Assembly: GCF_014805625.2 (NCBI RefSeq)
Contig: NW_023998470.1
Span: 223,039 to 287,038 of the forward strand
Reading direction: 5' to 3'
Origin: Glossina fuscipes
Taxonomy: Eukaryota; Arthropoda; Insecta; Diptera; Glossinidae
Length of the DNA stretch: 64,000 nt
This document shows positions 38,500-50,607 of this stretch, piece after piece. How positions within the stretch are numbered: the stretch's first letter is position 1; each line of letters begins with the position of its first letter. The notes under the pieces are model-generated. The model saw only the letters and a program-made list of their open reading frames with translations. It made no database searches and was not told the origin of the DNA. A program made the position numbers and the translations under genes.

Positions 38500-39540
38500 C
38501 AACGATGATTTTGACCTCTATTTGAACGTTCCCTGCACAAAACAACCATTTAGCATTAGCGAGTTATTGAGTGCGTATACACGCTAATCATGGATAGCTC
38601 AAAATTTCATTTTCGACTCGGATTCGAAGATATCTGCAGCCGAAGCCCATCAAACACTTTTAGAAGCTTATGGTGGTGCTGCTCCACCATATCGCAATTG
38701 TCTACGAATTAAAAGCGATCATTTTGATATCAATTACAAAGAACGGCTTGGAGGGTCAAAAAGATTCGAAGACGAAAGCTCAGCGCAAACTCCTAAAAAC
38801 CTATGAACAGCTTAACGGTTGGCGAATCAACGGTTTCTCTCTAGACATTTGCATACGATGGGAAAGATCAGAAAGGACGAAAATGGTTGCCATACAAATT
38901 GATTAAAAATTCGGATTCGAACTATTTCAATATCGCGCTTTCGTTGCTTGCATTCAAAAAAAGAAGAGCTTTTCGTGTCATATTGTGACTGACGGTGAAA
39001 AGTGGATATTATGATAATTCCAAACGCAAAAAGTCAGGGGTTAGTGCAGGACAGCTATTCACATCGACGCCGAAGCGGAATATTCATGGCCATAAAGTTT
39101 CGCTGTGCGTATGGTGGGATCAGCAAAGTGTAGTGTAGTTACGAGCAGCTAGACACGAACGAAACTGTTACTCCATATTAGTCCAAATTTGTAATATCGG
39201 TTAACAAATGCAAAGTCATCTTCTTGCATGAAAGCCCCATGCTTCGAGATTTGTCAAAGGAACACTGCTGCAGCTCGAATGGGAAGTTCCACCGTGTCCA
39301 ATGTGCCCAACAGGTGTAGTGCCTTCTAATTATCTCTTGTTCAAATCGATACATTGCTTGGACCGCTGGCAATCCAATATCGACACGGTGTCGTCATGTT
39401 GCTAGTAAGAGAGGAAATGGGTTGCAGAAAAGGATGTAAAATATTTCGGTTAACATATATTGTAGCAATTTTTCTTAATGAAAAGTGGTCAAAATACATG
39501 CAAGCACCCATTGTTCTCTCAACTACACCGCTTATTAAAG
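38500..39540 (+). mobile_element. Decayed mariner, irritans-type transposase relic
   Basis: Plus-strand pieces in several frames match the mariner transposase order. Pieces seen are SAAEAHQTLLEAYGG, then KERLGGSKRFEDE, a middle part near 38830-38890, VTDGEKWI-like, NPKRKKSG, STSTPKRNIHGHKV and LCVWWDQ. Stops and frame shifts are many. The matched part ends near 39130, and downstream the catalytic third Asp region and C-terminus cannot be followed clearly. The motifs fit the irritans subfamily. Terminal inverted repeats were not located, so the limits are approximate. It is inactive. Confidence 0.8.
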
Positions 39541-42423
39541 TGTGAAAAAGGCCGAGATAAAAAAGACTGTTTGACTTAGAATCAGACTGTCGAGTGCCCT
39601 TTCAATATAATTGCGAAATGTTAAAAAACAAGATCGTGTAAAACTGAAACGTTCATTCAAAAATTGAGAGTTTCGAAAAGTTTCTTTTGTGTAACAACTT
39701 GTCAGTTAAAGTTTGTGATAACCTGTACTGAATTTGGAGGAGGTTGACGCTGGGTGAGAAGATTTGTGAGTCAATTTTCAGGAACTGGCGATGAAACTTT
39801 GAGCTACGAACCGCTACGTATTTGAAATTCAGTTTCTAAATCCAACTTTATAGTCAGCCGCCGCTTGACGGGGTAGAAACACGGACGAGTACCTATTTCG
39901 CCTCGAAAAATGCAGCCATGCAATTGTCATTCGATCGGTATCGGATGGACTGCCACTGTAATGCTTTCCGATTTTGAATAAACAATCTACCATCCTATTT
40001 CTGCATATAAGCTTTTTAATGTGTCTCAAAAATTGGAGCTAAAAATGGTGTCATATTTTTAGCACTCATTGCAGTCGGGCGAAGCTTACATTAAATATCC
40101 TGCTCTGTTTCGTCTCGTACAGTTATTCTTGCGCTTTGATAACAACACGTCCAAGTTCAGCAAACTCAACTGACTTCCCAAAAATATTGTCGGTTTTCAG
40201 TTTCCATCATAGAAAGTTTGAAATTATACTTTCTCTCCATATAAAGGCTGCTGTACAGGATACGACTTAAAAAATAAACCTATGTAATCCAAATTTCGCA
40301 CTATCAGTTCTTTTGCTAAATTGCTATTATGAATCAAGTTTCATCGTGAAATTAAACCTTTTTCTGAAGGGCTGGCTACAGTTGAGAAATCTTATATGAA
40401 GTGGGGTCCAAGCAATAGACATATATGATTCAAATTTGGTGCACTCAAGTTTTATGTCAAACTACTATCATGAATAAATTTTCATCATATTGGGCTTTTT
40501 TGACATATAAAGGTTTACATTTCCTGACAACCGTTATAGGCGATAGTATCGCAAAAATATGCTCACGTGGTCAAAACTCGGGAAAATTGTTGTCTTCGCC
40601 GATTTCCTATTATGAACGCATTTTTGCCGTGATATATTGAAAATTGAACCATTTCATCATATTGAAATTCAGTTTTTGCAGGAACAAATTTTTCGTATTC
40701 ATTTAGAATGTGAAAATATCGACTCAATTTTTGTCGAGAAAAAGTGGTCCGATCCAACCCATTTTGAATAGCGTTCGTCTTTGGGGCGTCACATGTCAGT
40801 CTACGATATTTCTTCGAAATATTCCAAAAACTACAAGTTTTAGATTGAACACAGGAGAACAGGAAGAACGGATGGACGGACAAATTAGCGTAAATCGAAT
40901 GATAAAGTGATTCTGAAACGATCCGTATAATAAAAGGCGTGTTTATCTCAAGTCAATCTGGCGCTTGCACTCATCTGCTCACATTTAGCATATGGACGTT
41001 GAGAAAATATTGAGCCTAATAAATGAAAAAATGTTATTTAACTTCCAAGCGCAGTGCACGCGACTGCTTTTCAAAAAACGGTGAGTATACGAATTTCAAT
41101 TCCTTCAAAGATCAACAGTTTTTGAACAATCTATTGTCTATTCAATGTTAAAGATGGATATTTTAAAATTTACCCTATGGTGTATAGAACTTTGTCATTC
41201 GCATTACTTATCACCAACCTAAACTTATCTTCAAGGTTATATTAAAAATGCATAAATTTTCTCTTAACCAAACAATTCACTTAAAACCCTATAAACCAGC
41301 ATAAGATACTGTTTTTGTTTACTTATGTAGCGTATGGTTTTCTTTTGCTTTCTTCTCTTTTCTTTTCCTATTTTTGCAATCTTTATATGAAATTTTTTTT
41401 TTTTTTGTCTCTCGTTTTTTATGTAATTCAATTCATTGCATTGATTTTAATTACCAGCCAGAGTTCATACATTCGACCATTTGCTACAAGCGCACTAATA
41501 CCATGCGGACACAATCGCAGTCATAGCAGAATACCAGTAAAGTAAAGAATCAACAAAAAATCAGTTACTTTAATGGTAATAAACATTTCAACGTCATCAT
41601 TAACACAAACCATATGGAAAAAAGTTGAAAAAAAAAAAAATAAAAAAATTTGTAAAAATAAACGGCACTGCACATATATATAAACTATACGGGCGAAATA
41701 GTGGAACACAAAAAAGCAAAAAAAAAGCACAACAAAATTCTACGCAATAACATTTCCTCAATGGTTGGCTGAGAGATATTAAGTTTTAAGAAAACACATA
41801 CGCGCCTATATGTACGCATTAATGTAAATACCTGTATATAAGATAACATACATGCAACACCTTTTATTTATGCAGTATATTGTTGTGTGCTAATGTTGAT
41901 GTTGATGTTGATGCTGTTGTTGTTGGTTCTAAATTACTTGAATATTGTTGTTAAAGCTACTGCAGTCATCAGTGTCTAGGTGGATTTTATTTTAACAAAT
42001 TGTTGTTCTTCACCGTTTGGCTGCCGCTTTTAGCTCGTGTGATGCAATGCGTACATGAGTGTATTAGTATTTCTGTGCACACAAGAATGGGGTACAAGCG
42101 CTAGTTTAGCTCTCACTCACTGCAATATCTTTTGTTTTGTGCTGTGTGTTTAGTTTCTTCTTTTTCTTTTTGTTTTCTTTTTTTTTTTTTTTCCTTTAAA
42201 GAAATACAAAATTATTTTGTCTGAGATGCTCATTTATTTACGGCCGTTCAAAGTGTTCACAACTACGCGCGGCATCAAAATAAATTTTGTGTAAATACAA
42301 ATTAAGAAAAAAAAAAAAAATCGTATTTAATTAATTTTTGATAAGTAACTAAATAAATATTGCATTTGGTGTGAGGGTGGATGTTCATTTGTCAATGTGT
42401 GTTTGTGTGTGTTTGTGTGGGCA
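39541..42423. other. Non-coding stretch with internal repeats
   Basis: No supported gene. It includes an internally repetitive element (40180-40700, listed separately), AT-rich sequence and a GATGTT repeat near 41896-41915. Confidence 0.35.
40180..40700. repeat. Degenerate internal repeats, about 140-bp period
   Basis: A motif of the form AAWAGACMTATGTAATYCAAATTT, then CTATTATGAATCAAGTTTCATC, then TTTTTYTGACAT occurs near 40275-40360 and again near 40410-40510. A third, more worn copy (CTATTATGAACGCATTTTTG) is near 40605. It is non-coding and probably part of a dispersed element. Confidence 0.5.

Positions 42424-42451
<28 letters not shown>
42424..42451. repeat. (GT)n microsatellite
   Basis: About 14 GT dinucleotides within a wider GTGTTTGTGTGTG-rich stretch from 42385. 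Confidence 0.92.
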
Positions 42452-42455
<4 letters not shown>

Positions 42456-42764
42456 GATGCGTTATATATGCACGCCTCCATTTGTATGTGCAATAGATTT
42501 AAAAGAATTCTATGAAAATATTTTAAAAATTTTTAATTTTTTTTTTTATAAAAAAATATTTTTTGATATAAACTAAAATGACTGCGAAATATGTGCGTTT
42601 TTTTTATATAAATTTTTTTTAATTTAATCACTAAACTTATGTGAGACGTCTAATACAAAAATGTTAAAGTTTGTTTCTTAAGTCTTTGGTTATAATCTGA
42701 CCCCCACTTTTCGTGACTACTTTGTACTTGAATTTTTCAACTTTTATCTAAAGTTGACTTTTTA

Positions 42765-43292
42765 TACCCATCACCCAACGATGAGCGATATATTCATTTA
42801 GTCGAAACGTTTACAGCGCCCAGGAGGAAGCTTCAGAGACTCCACTCCAAAGAATATGTACTCCTGATCAGCATCACATTCTGAATCGATTTAAGCATGT
42901 CCGTCTGAAAGTGAATCTATCGACTTTAAATATAGCAGAAACATTTAAAGTTCTTGCACGAAGGTCGGCATTGAAAATAGACCAAATAGCACGAAGGACA
43001 GGCCTACTCCGCCACGGAGACTGGCAAGAAAATAAACGATTTCAGTTTTGGAATGAATCTAAGCACGTTCGTCTGTCCGTCTGTCCGTCTCCCCAACTGT
43101 ATATTGTCGATGGTATGCATATCAAAGCGCGACCAAGGACACGCTTATAAAGCCATACAAAAAACTCACTTGCGTTCACCCAATGCTATATAGGATAAAA
43201 ATATATTGCTCGTCCTTTTTTTACGCTTTTTCATAATAACGGTGATGGGTGTATAAAATTCGGTCACAACCGAATGCAATTTTCTTGCTTGT
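42765..43292 (+). repeat. INE-1/DINE-1-like repeat, family A, copy 2
   Basis: The best-preserved end structure. It starts TATACCCATCACCCAACGAT and continues AGGAAGCTTCAGAGACTCCA, then CTGATCAGCATCACATTCTG, ATCGATTTAAGCATGTCCGT and a 3' hairpin ATTCGGTCACAACCGAAT, then a short tail ending TTTTCTTGCTTGTTTT. It is non-coding. A 3' hairpin just before the end fits Helitron-like (DINE-1) elements, but that class assignment is inference. Confidence 0.75.
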
Positions 43293-43499
43293 TTTTTTTT
43301 TTTATCATCAATTTTTAAAGCAATTAAGCATTTTTTATTGTATTAGAAGAAATTAAACAGATATGAGAAAAGTATACATTTACATATGCGTTGTAATGAT
43401 TGAGAAGTTAAGACTGCTTTGTTTGTGGCATTATACTGAGAGTCGTTATGATGAACTGACTGAACTATAAAAAAAAAAATAGAAAAAAATCAATACCAG

Positions 43500-44276
43500 C
43501 ATCTCATCTGCGATTTGATTGGAACGACCATTGTTTCACATCTTTTACCATTCATCGAAGGATGAACATTTGCAATGCCCAGAACGAAGCGTTAGCGACC
43601 ACACAAAGTATATATATTCTTGATCGGCATCAAAACCTTAATCGATATAAATCGATCGATGTCCCTCTGCCCGTCCGTCCGCCTGTGTAATAAGTATTGT
43701 TAACATTCTCCTGGCCGCAAAAATGAAGCCATCGACTTCAAATTTGGCAGAAACAGTGGAACTTCGTGCACGGATGCTGGCAATGAATATTGGAGAAATT
43801 GGTCGAAGCGCACGCCCAGAAAATCGTACCCTGGACAAATGTCAGCCTCTCCAAGCAACACTTTGCGTTCTTTTCGCTTATTACTTCTAAAGTATGGAAG
43901 ATAGAAGGCTGAAAATTGCTGTAGTTACTTTGTGGAACACCTTACTAGTCATGTGAAAAAATGGACAAAATCGGCCAACCCTACACAAAGTTGTAAAAAG
44001 TAACCTTTTTATATTTTCCACTTTTTTCACGTTTTCTGCTTATGTGAGGATGTATTAGATTATCTGTCTAAAAGTATATTAATTCTAAAATAAATATGTA
44101 GAGGCTTCACTTGTTCTTAGCAGTGTAATCAATTGGAGACCAAAGAAAAGCACTTGGAGACTAGAGTGCAACAACCACTGTTAATTCTAAATTAAATGTC
44201 ACGTACGTCGCGCGTATAAACGACCGATGGATGTTAAAGATTCGGTCGCGGCCGAATATAATTTTCTTATTTGTTT
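43500..44276 (+). repeat. INE-1/DINE-1-like repeat, family A, copy 3
   Basis: It carries TATATATTCTTGATCGGCAT, ATCGATATAAATCGATCGAT, CCTGGCCGCAAAAATGAAGC and TTGGCAGAAAC. It ends with hairpin ATTCGGTCGCGGCCGAAT and tail TATAATTTTCTTATTTGTTTT, lying about 200 bp after copy 2 in the same orientation. Confidence 0.75.
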
Positions 44277-44948
44277 TATTTATCAATTTATTTTTAAAGA
44301 GCAAGAAACAAATCTTATAATTCGAGCGTGGAAGGAGGGACAGTAGATAGACATAGGCTCAAAATGAAAGCCAAAATTAGAAATAATTGAAACAATGAAA
44401 TTATGCTTCTCTGTGGCCGAGCAAGCTATTGAACAGACGCACAGGAAGACGTGGCTAGATGAAGTTAAAATTTGATACCGATCGATCAATACTATGTACA
44501 TTTTATTGGGCCTCCGAGATTTCTTTTAAAGAACTACAATACGTTTTGATAAAACAATGAAACTTTGATACTATAGAAGATTGGGTATGCGAGGTAGTTT
44601 TGTGCAGATGCTAGAGGATCAGTTGTAGAATTTGGGTTTAAATTTTTATCATTATGTCTGCTGTTTACAGGCAAAGGAACAATATCAATATGTTTTTGCT
44701 TGCAAAAACGAACACAGTACAACTTTGTACTATGGACATGTCCCGTGGGTGATTTGACCCGATTTCAATATCAACCTGCGTGTACGAAGTCTCAATAATT
44801 TTGCAGAATTTGAATCCGCAGACAAGCAAACTGACAGACAGAAGGACAGGTGGACTTTCAGAATTTAATACCGATCAAGACTATGTACGTTTTATGGCTT
44901 CTTTCACTATTTTTCAAGTGTTTTCACAAAGTCAGCACACCTTTTATT
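44277..44948. other. Non-coding spacer with repeat relics
   Basis: A short GACAGACAGAAGGACAG phrase (about 44831-44848) looks like the inverted 'ctgtctg' part of a related repeat. No gene. Confidence 0.35.
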
Positions 44949-45156
44949 CGCCTGAGTGGCCGAAGGCGACGAATCTCGAAGAGCAACTCAATGGGCGTGG
45001 GTTCGAATCTCAGGTGCGGTAGAGTTTTTAATAAAAGCCGATAGACTTCGTTGCTAGTGCTTTAAGAGTTTAGTCTTAAAATGTATTTCTTTGGCGAAAT
45101 TGTACATACCTTCAGGGCCTTAATTGCGAGTATAAAGAAATAAAATTAATAAAATA
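44949..45156 (+). mobile_element. tRNA-derived SINE, copy 2
   Basis: Head CGCCTGAGTGGCCGAAGGCG with B box GGTTCGAATCT, body CTAGTGCTTTAAGAGTTTAG, then AATGTATTTCTTTGGCGAAA. It continues past the point where copy 1 changes to AAT repeats with TTGTACATACCTTCAGGGCC before an A-rich tail (AATAAAATTAATAAAATA), so it may show a fuller 3' end than the other copies. The tRNA-like part is more diverged around the D arm. No clear target duplication was seen. Confidence 0.8.
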
Positions 45157-47017
45157 ACCGAAAATGATGAGGTATGCAACAAATAGCTATAGATGTTGCT
45201 TCGTTGTAAGTCCGCACAACACACCAGATCATACAGTCTACGTTTAATTATTCATATAAATTTCAGCTTTTGTTCGACCGTAGGTCTTACAATGATCACA
45301 AGCTTAGATAGACAGACAGACAGACAGAAAAAAGCCAAATTTTATTGTGACAGAAACGCAGAGATTTAATGAATTTTGTGCATCCATTGATACGAAGCAC
45401 TTTTACCAAAAGTTGAATTTTTTTTTAGTCCAAGCAGGGAGCTGTCATTCGGAAACTGAATTTTCTGAGTCTATAGGGATTTGCAATAGGTTCGAGCGCT
45501 CATCGCCAGTTCACAAATTGACTTATATCATATCATGACATTCAACAGTGTATTCGTTGCAAATTCTAAAAAATTGTCATACGTTATTGTCAACTTTAAT
45601 GGGGAAATGACTATTGAAATGGAAATTTTCGAAACACTGGGCATTTTTCTATTTTACATGATCCTTGATTTCCTCCTTTTTGTTTCCATTCACTTTGAAT
45701 AAGATTATAACGACTAGGCATTTAATTGAGATGAGATAACGAACAAAGCGGAAGATATTATTGTTGCAACTGAAGCATATTTTCGTTTTTTTCATTTCAA
45801 AAAAAAAAAAACTATAGGCTGACCATGACTTAAGCAGATTACACGGTCTAGATTGATTGAGTTAGGAATAGTTGAGCACTTGGTACAAGTGAAAGTGTGA
45901 TCAACAGCGACAAACGGCTATAAACAACGTTACTTTACGTCGATGTGGATCCACAGGAAGATAAATACAGCTTTTAGGGAAAAGTAATTTTCAATCCTAC
46001 TGCGCGCATATCATTCATAAATAATCCTCAATTCGCCCATTGCCATGTATACAGTGAAAACAATTTTTATATTCTAGACTTTTAATAGATCCACCGGAAA
46101 CTTCTGTCCGCTTTCAGAATAAAACAATATCCTAGTTTCCGAATCCAAAATGCTTTGTCGATCTTAACCAAGCCTTTGTGGAAACTCCATTGTTATCAGA
46201 AGGTGATTTTGCCCCAACTTAAACTTGACAACATGGCCACGGATCAAAGATGTTTGCTCAGAGTGTGACTTATCAGAAAAGTCAAAACCACTGAAATCGA
46301 GATTTTTCAAACCATCTTCTGCACAGTCTATCAGAAACTTTCGCCAAACATTTTCAATAAATTTCTACCCGCTTCTGTGGCTTTTGGTCTTTATTGGAAT
46401 TTGTACAAAATGCAGGGGCGTAAATAGACTTTATCGGCACCCATAAGTACAAGATCGCGTCTCATTTAATATTCATAAGAATCGTCTACGTTTTAGTTCA
46501 TTTGCTAGTCCAGTATGTTTACAAGCAGTGACAAGAAGAGAGAGCCAAATATGGGTCAAAGGAATATATGCATACTTGCTGAAACTATCCCGAACGGATA
46601 CAACCAACTTTCCGACAGACCTATTAGGTATGGCTAGATCTGTCTATCAATTTGTCAAAAAAAGGTACAAGTATTTAATGATGCACCTTGCAAACGTGCC
46701 CCGGTGTGGTTCTATATAGCGTTACGGTTACTCAAGTAGCCAACTCGAAAGCCTTCTTTAAGGAAAAACGCTACGAATTTTTTCCCAACGCAATACGTAG
46801 ACAATGAAAAATGTGAAGAGTATACAGCAATAATAATTTTTGAATTGCAAATTAAAGAATATTTTGGTAGTAAAGCTTGTTAGGAACTTAATTAAGAAGC
46901 TATTGTCGATTGTGAGTCTTTGAATGTTAACAGAACGCGGAGTTAAGAAATATGAAAACCGAATGCAACTGTAAAATTTTACTCTCTTTATGGTAGCGAT
47001 AACCCTTTGGACATATC

Positions 47018-47052
<35 letters not shown>

Positions 47053-47499
47053 GGATAATTGATTTTTTCATCTTTAAACAGCAACTGCAAGTCATGTAAA
47101 ATAGATCGCAAGCGCTCTGAGAATATTTAAAAAAAAAGTCATTGAACTACGATATTCTTTTAAAAGTTTTATTAAAAGAACTATTTAAGAAATAGCTTAT
47201 TAACGCAGCTTATATTCAGTCAGACTTTATGACCTTGAAAAGTCATCTTGATAAATACAGAATTAAATATATGCGTGTTTTTATACCTTTTTATTATATT
47301 TTCTTTCTTTGTTGTCGCTTTGTTATTGTTGTTGTTGTTGTTATTATTATAGCCTTTTACTTAAACTTTAAACGATATCGGATGCTCTTCTGATCATTTT
47401 TATTATTTTGTTTTTATTCATCAAGCAAGACATGAAACGTGCGAAACTTATACAAGAATAATTATGAATCAGCTAAAGTTCTATATCAGTCTATCTGTC
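45157..47499. other. Non-coding stretch
   Basis: No supported gene. It holds a GACAGACAGACAGACAG run (45311-45327) and a TA microsatellite (47018-47052), and TTG repeats lie near 47328-47341. Confidence 0.35.
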
Positions 47500-47870
47500 T
47501 CAATGAATTCCTTTCGTATACATACCATCAATGGATAGATGACTGAGCGTATTCGCTTTGCGAAATATTTGCAGCGCACAACAACAAAACTTCAGATACC
47601 CCGTAAAGCATACACATTCCTAATTAGCATTGAATTCTAACCTAACAATCGAGGCATCTCTTCGTGCGTGGCAAAAGTATTGGAACTTCTTGTAAGCAGG
47701 TCGGCATTGAAAATGTGAAAACGTGTGAAAAAATGGAAAAACATGAGCCATGCCCATCAAATGCACCTTTAGACTAAAGAAGTTTATTTTTTTTAATCTT
47801 TGTTAAGATGAAAGCGGTGGGTGTAGAATTCGTAGATTCGTTCGCAGTCGAGTATAATTTTTCCTTTTTA
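47500..47870 (+). repeat. INE-1/DINE-1-like repeat, family A, copy 4
   Basis: Shorter and more worn: TTGCAGCGCACAACAACAAA, ACTTCAGATACCC, TAGCATTGAATTCTAACC, TTGGAACTTCTTG and ATCTGAAAATG-type phrases, then a weakened hairpin ATTCGTTCGCAGTCGAGT and tail ATAATTTTTCC. Confidence 0.55.
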
Positions 47871-50398
47871 TTATTATTTTTCTTTAAGGCAATGAAACCG
47901 AAATGCATACTTTGCTAAGCGATTGTGAGTTTAACACTATTTAGATACACTTATCCCTTAATTTAAGCGGCAATTATGTTATGCAAGAAAGCGTATTACG
48001 TGTTAGCAGAATTTCTTGACATCACAAATACATATTCTTCAATAAAGCAAACATAACAAAAGTCGATGTTCGCCTCTGAGGCGAAGATGAGATTTCCCAA
48101 GAGCATGGATGGTGTGTCTATCGATCCGCCTGATAAAATTGAAACTAATGCTTACAAAGCAGCAAATGTGATTTTAAACTAACACGTTTGCAGTATTTCC
48201 GCAAACACTTATGTACTTAATCCTCAAAACCTTATAAAAAGCACTTTATGCAAAGCGAGAGTTGTGTGTATTTAAAAAAAATTATATATTTAGATGTGTT
48301 TAGGAGAAAGAAAAGCTTACATATTTTCCGCTTTCTATTACGTTGTGCTGAATCTAAGATTTCTTTCATACATATTTATAATAATTGCGTTACTTTTGAA
48401 GTTTTAGTTAAAATTAACCAGAGATTACTTGAATAATAAAAAATATTTATGCATCGTTTATTTCTCTCCAAAGAAACTCGAAGAACAAAACAATAACCAA
48501 AACAAAAAAGAATACAAGTATGATTGTTGGATTCGGCTGGGGCCGAATCTTCCATACACTTTACCATTAATATCTTTAGCGCTTCATACTCCTATTGTAT
48601 AAATTCATCTTTCACCTTTCACTTCGTTAAAAGGTATTGTTGTAAAAAATTAATCTACCGCGTTGCCGCGACGTCCAGTACAATTAATTTAGAATTAACA
48701 GACTTAGCGTGTCGCCTTCTACTCGCCAAGTTCTTTTATTCGATACCCATATCGTTGCTATTATTAACAAAAAATGAATTCACAAGATCGTGATGTCCAC
48801 TAGATTTACTTTAGAATGAACGCACTTTCAGACAGATAACATATCTTCTCTTAAGGAATGTGCGAAACAGTTTGAAGCATTCTGTCTTGTTTACCTTACG
48901 ATTAATGAACATAGGAGTGAAAAGAAGAAAAGTTAATCACTTATAAGTTTGCGAACTTTCAATGTCAGAGTTTTTCGTAAATTAAATATGGAAAACCTCA
49001 ACCTTCTAATGAGCAGAAATCCTCTTCACTAAGGTTTTGTGCTTTAAGCAATTTTTCCCATTTTCAATGCCAAGCTCCACGCAAAAACTCTCAATGTTTC
49101 TATTAAATTTGAAGTCGATCTCTTAATTTTTGTGGTCAGAAGAGTGTCAACATACAGACACGCAGGCAGACAGACATGGCTTAAGCGATTCAAAATTTCA
49201 TGCTAATGAAGCATATACTGTACTTTATCGGGTTTCTAAAGCGGAATGAGTATAACCCCTACACTTTAATGCTGGCTCTTAAATAAGAAGACAATCAAGA
49301 CCGGCTTACACCATTTCGTTTAATAAATTTCTTCGCTTACTTTCGTAACGAAATACAAAAAGTTATAGTGTTCATTAGAACTGCTACATGAGAGCCATCG
49401 CCCACGTAGCCCATATTTACCAAAGTTAATTCTTTTGTCAAGAAAATCATTGTTTTCAACCTGAACCCTAATCTAGAAAGCGACACGAGTATTATACCTA
49501 TCTGGCCCACATTAAGTGTAGTAAGTTTACATTCCATATCTCTCGTAAAAGATCCTTTATAAGCGGAAAGGTTTAGAAAAAATTATCTCATTCCTTGCAC
49601 ATTCTCCAAATTTATATAATAGCCGAGAAAAGGACGTTTCATTGACTTTTTAACGGTCTTTTTTGTAAATGGTGCGTTGCATGGAAGATGCCCATAAAAA
49701 AGTACCCATCAATCTCATTTTTACCTTGGCTTAGGTCACATCGCTATAAACAATTTTATTAAAATATTTCGAAAATTGTCCACAATAACTGCTAGACAGA
49801 CGGGCATGCCCTGAAACGCTTGATATAGTAAGAGATGAGTATATCTCTTGTTCTTCTTCTTTGTGTAGAGTATAAAAAGCACATTAAAAGAAAAAAATAA
49901 AGTTTACGACGGATTACGTATATCGATCACTTACGGCCAGTTGGAATCGGGAAATGATGCGCGCTACACGCGTAATGCAATGACGGCCGCAACGAAGGGA
50001 AACGAGATAGGCTAGTGGCCACAGTCCAGTGATTGTGCACTCAATCACTTCACTAACTGCGCATTTACGGTAGCCAAGACCAAAGTAAACTCCACCGCCC
50101 TGAGATTTAAACCCGTGATTACTGTCTTATAGGATATTTTCGGAAAATTATTTTAAACAATTTCGCTTTTTCGCTTAAATCGCTCGAAAATCTAGTTCAG
50201 AATTTAATTTTGAAGCCAAAACTACAAACTTGAAGCAAGGAAGGAAAACTGAATGAAGACGGCGGTCGGGCCAGATTGGCTAAAGCGTTTTGCAATAATT
50301 GATTGTTTTATTTCTAAACTGCAATGCTTCCCTCGTATAACACATTTAATAAATTTGAATACGGACTATGGGCGTGGCAGGATAGTGCTTAGCATTCC
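47871..50398. other. Non-coding stretch with repeat relics
   Basis: No supported gene. It includes an isolated hairpin GATTCGGCTGGGGCCGAATC (48534-48553) like the INE ends, inverted 'gacagacagacatgg' phrases near 49170, and a GC-richer patch (49910-50120) of unknown origin. Confidence 0.35.
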
Positions 50399-50410
50399 GA
50401 TTTAGATCTA

Positions 50411-50595
50411 TTATTATTATTATTATTAATTTCGCCAGAGAAATAAATTCTAAGACTAAACTCTTAAAAGCACTAGCATCTAAGGCTATCAGCTTTTATT
50501 AAAAACTCTACCACTTGAACTCTACGCACTTGAGATTCGAACCCACGACCATTGATTTGCTAGTCGAGATTCCTCGCCTTCGGCTACTCAGGCGG
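50411..50595 (-). mobile_element. tRNA-derived SINE, copy 3, with target-site duplication
   Basis: On the minus strand the head reads CCGCCTGAGTAGCCGAAGGC, the B box GGTTCGAATCT and the body CTAGTGCTTTTAAGAGTTTA, ending in a TAA/AAT repeat tail. It is flanked by a perfect 12-bp direct repeat GATTTAGATCTA (50399-50410 and 50596-50607). The duplication next to the 5' end and next to the A/T-rich tail is the expected mark of target-primed reverse transcription, so the unit moves, or moved, as a SINE. A small insertion duplicates the GTAGAGTT part of the body. Confidence 0.92.
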
Positions 50596-50607
50596 GATTT
50601 AGATCTA

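Noticed and set aside
44780..45044. Open frames through the SINE head (GRGFESQVR)
   Set aside because: They arise from the tRNA-like B box and are not a gene.
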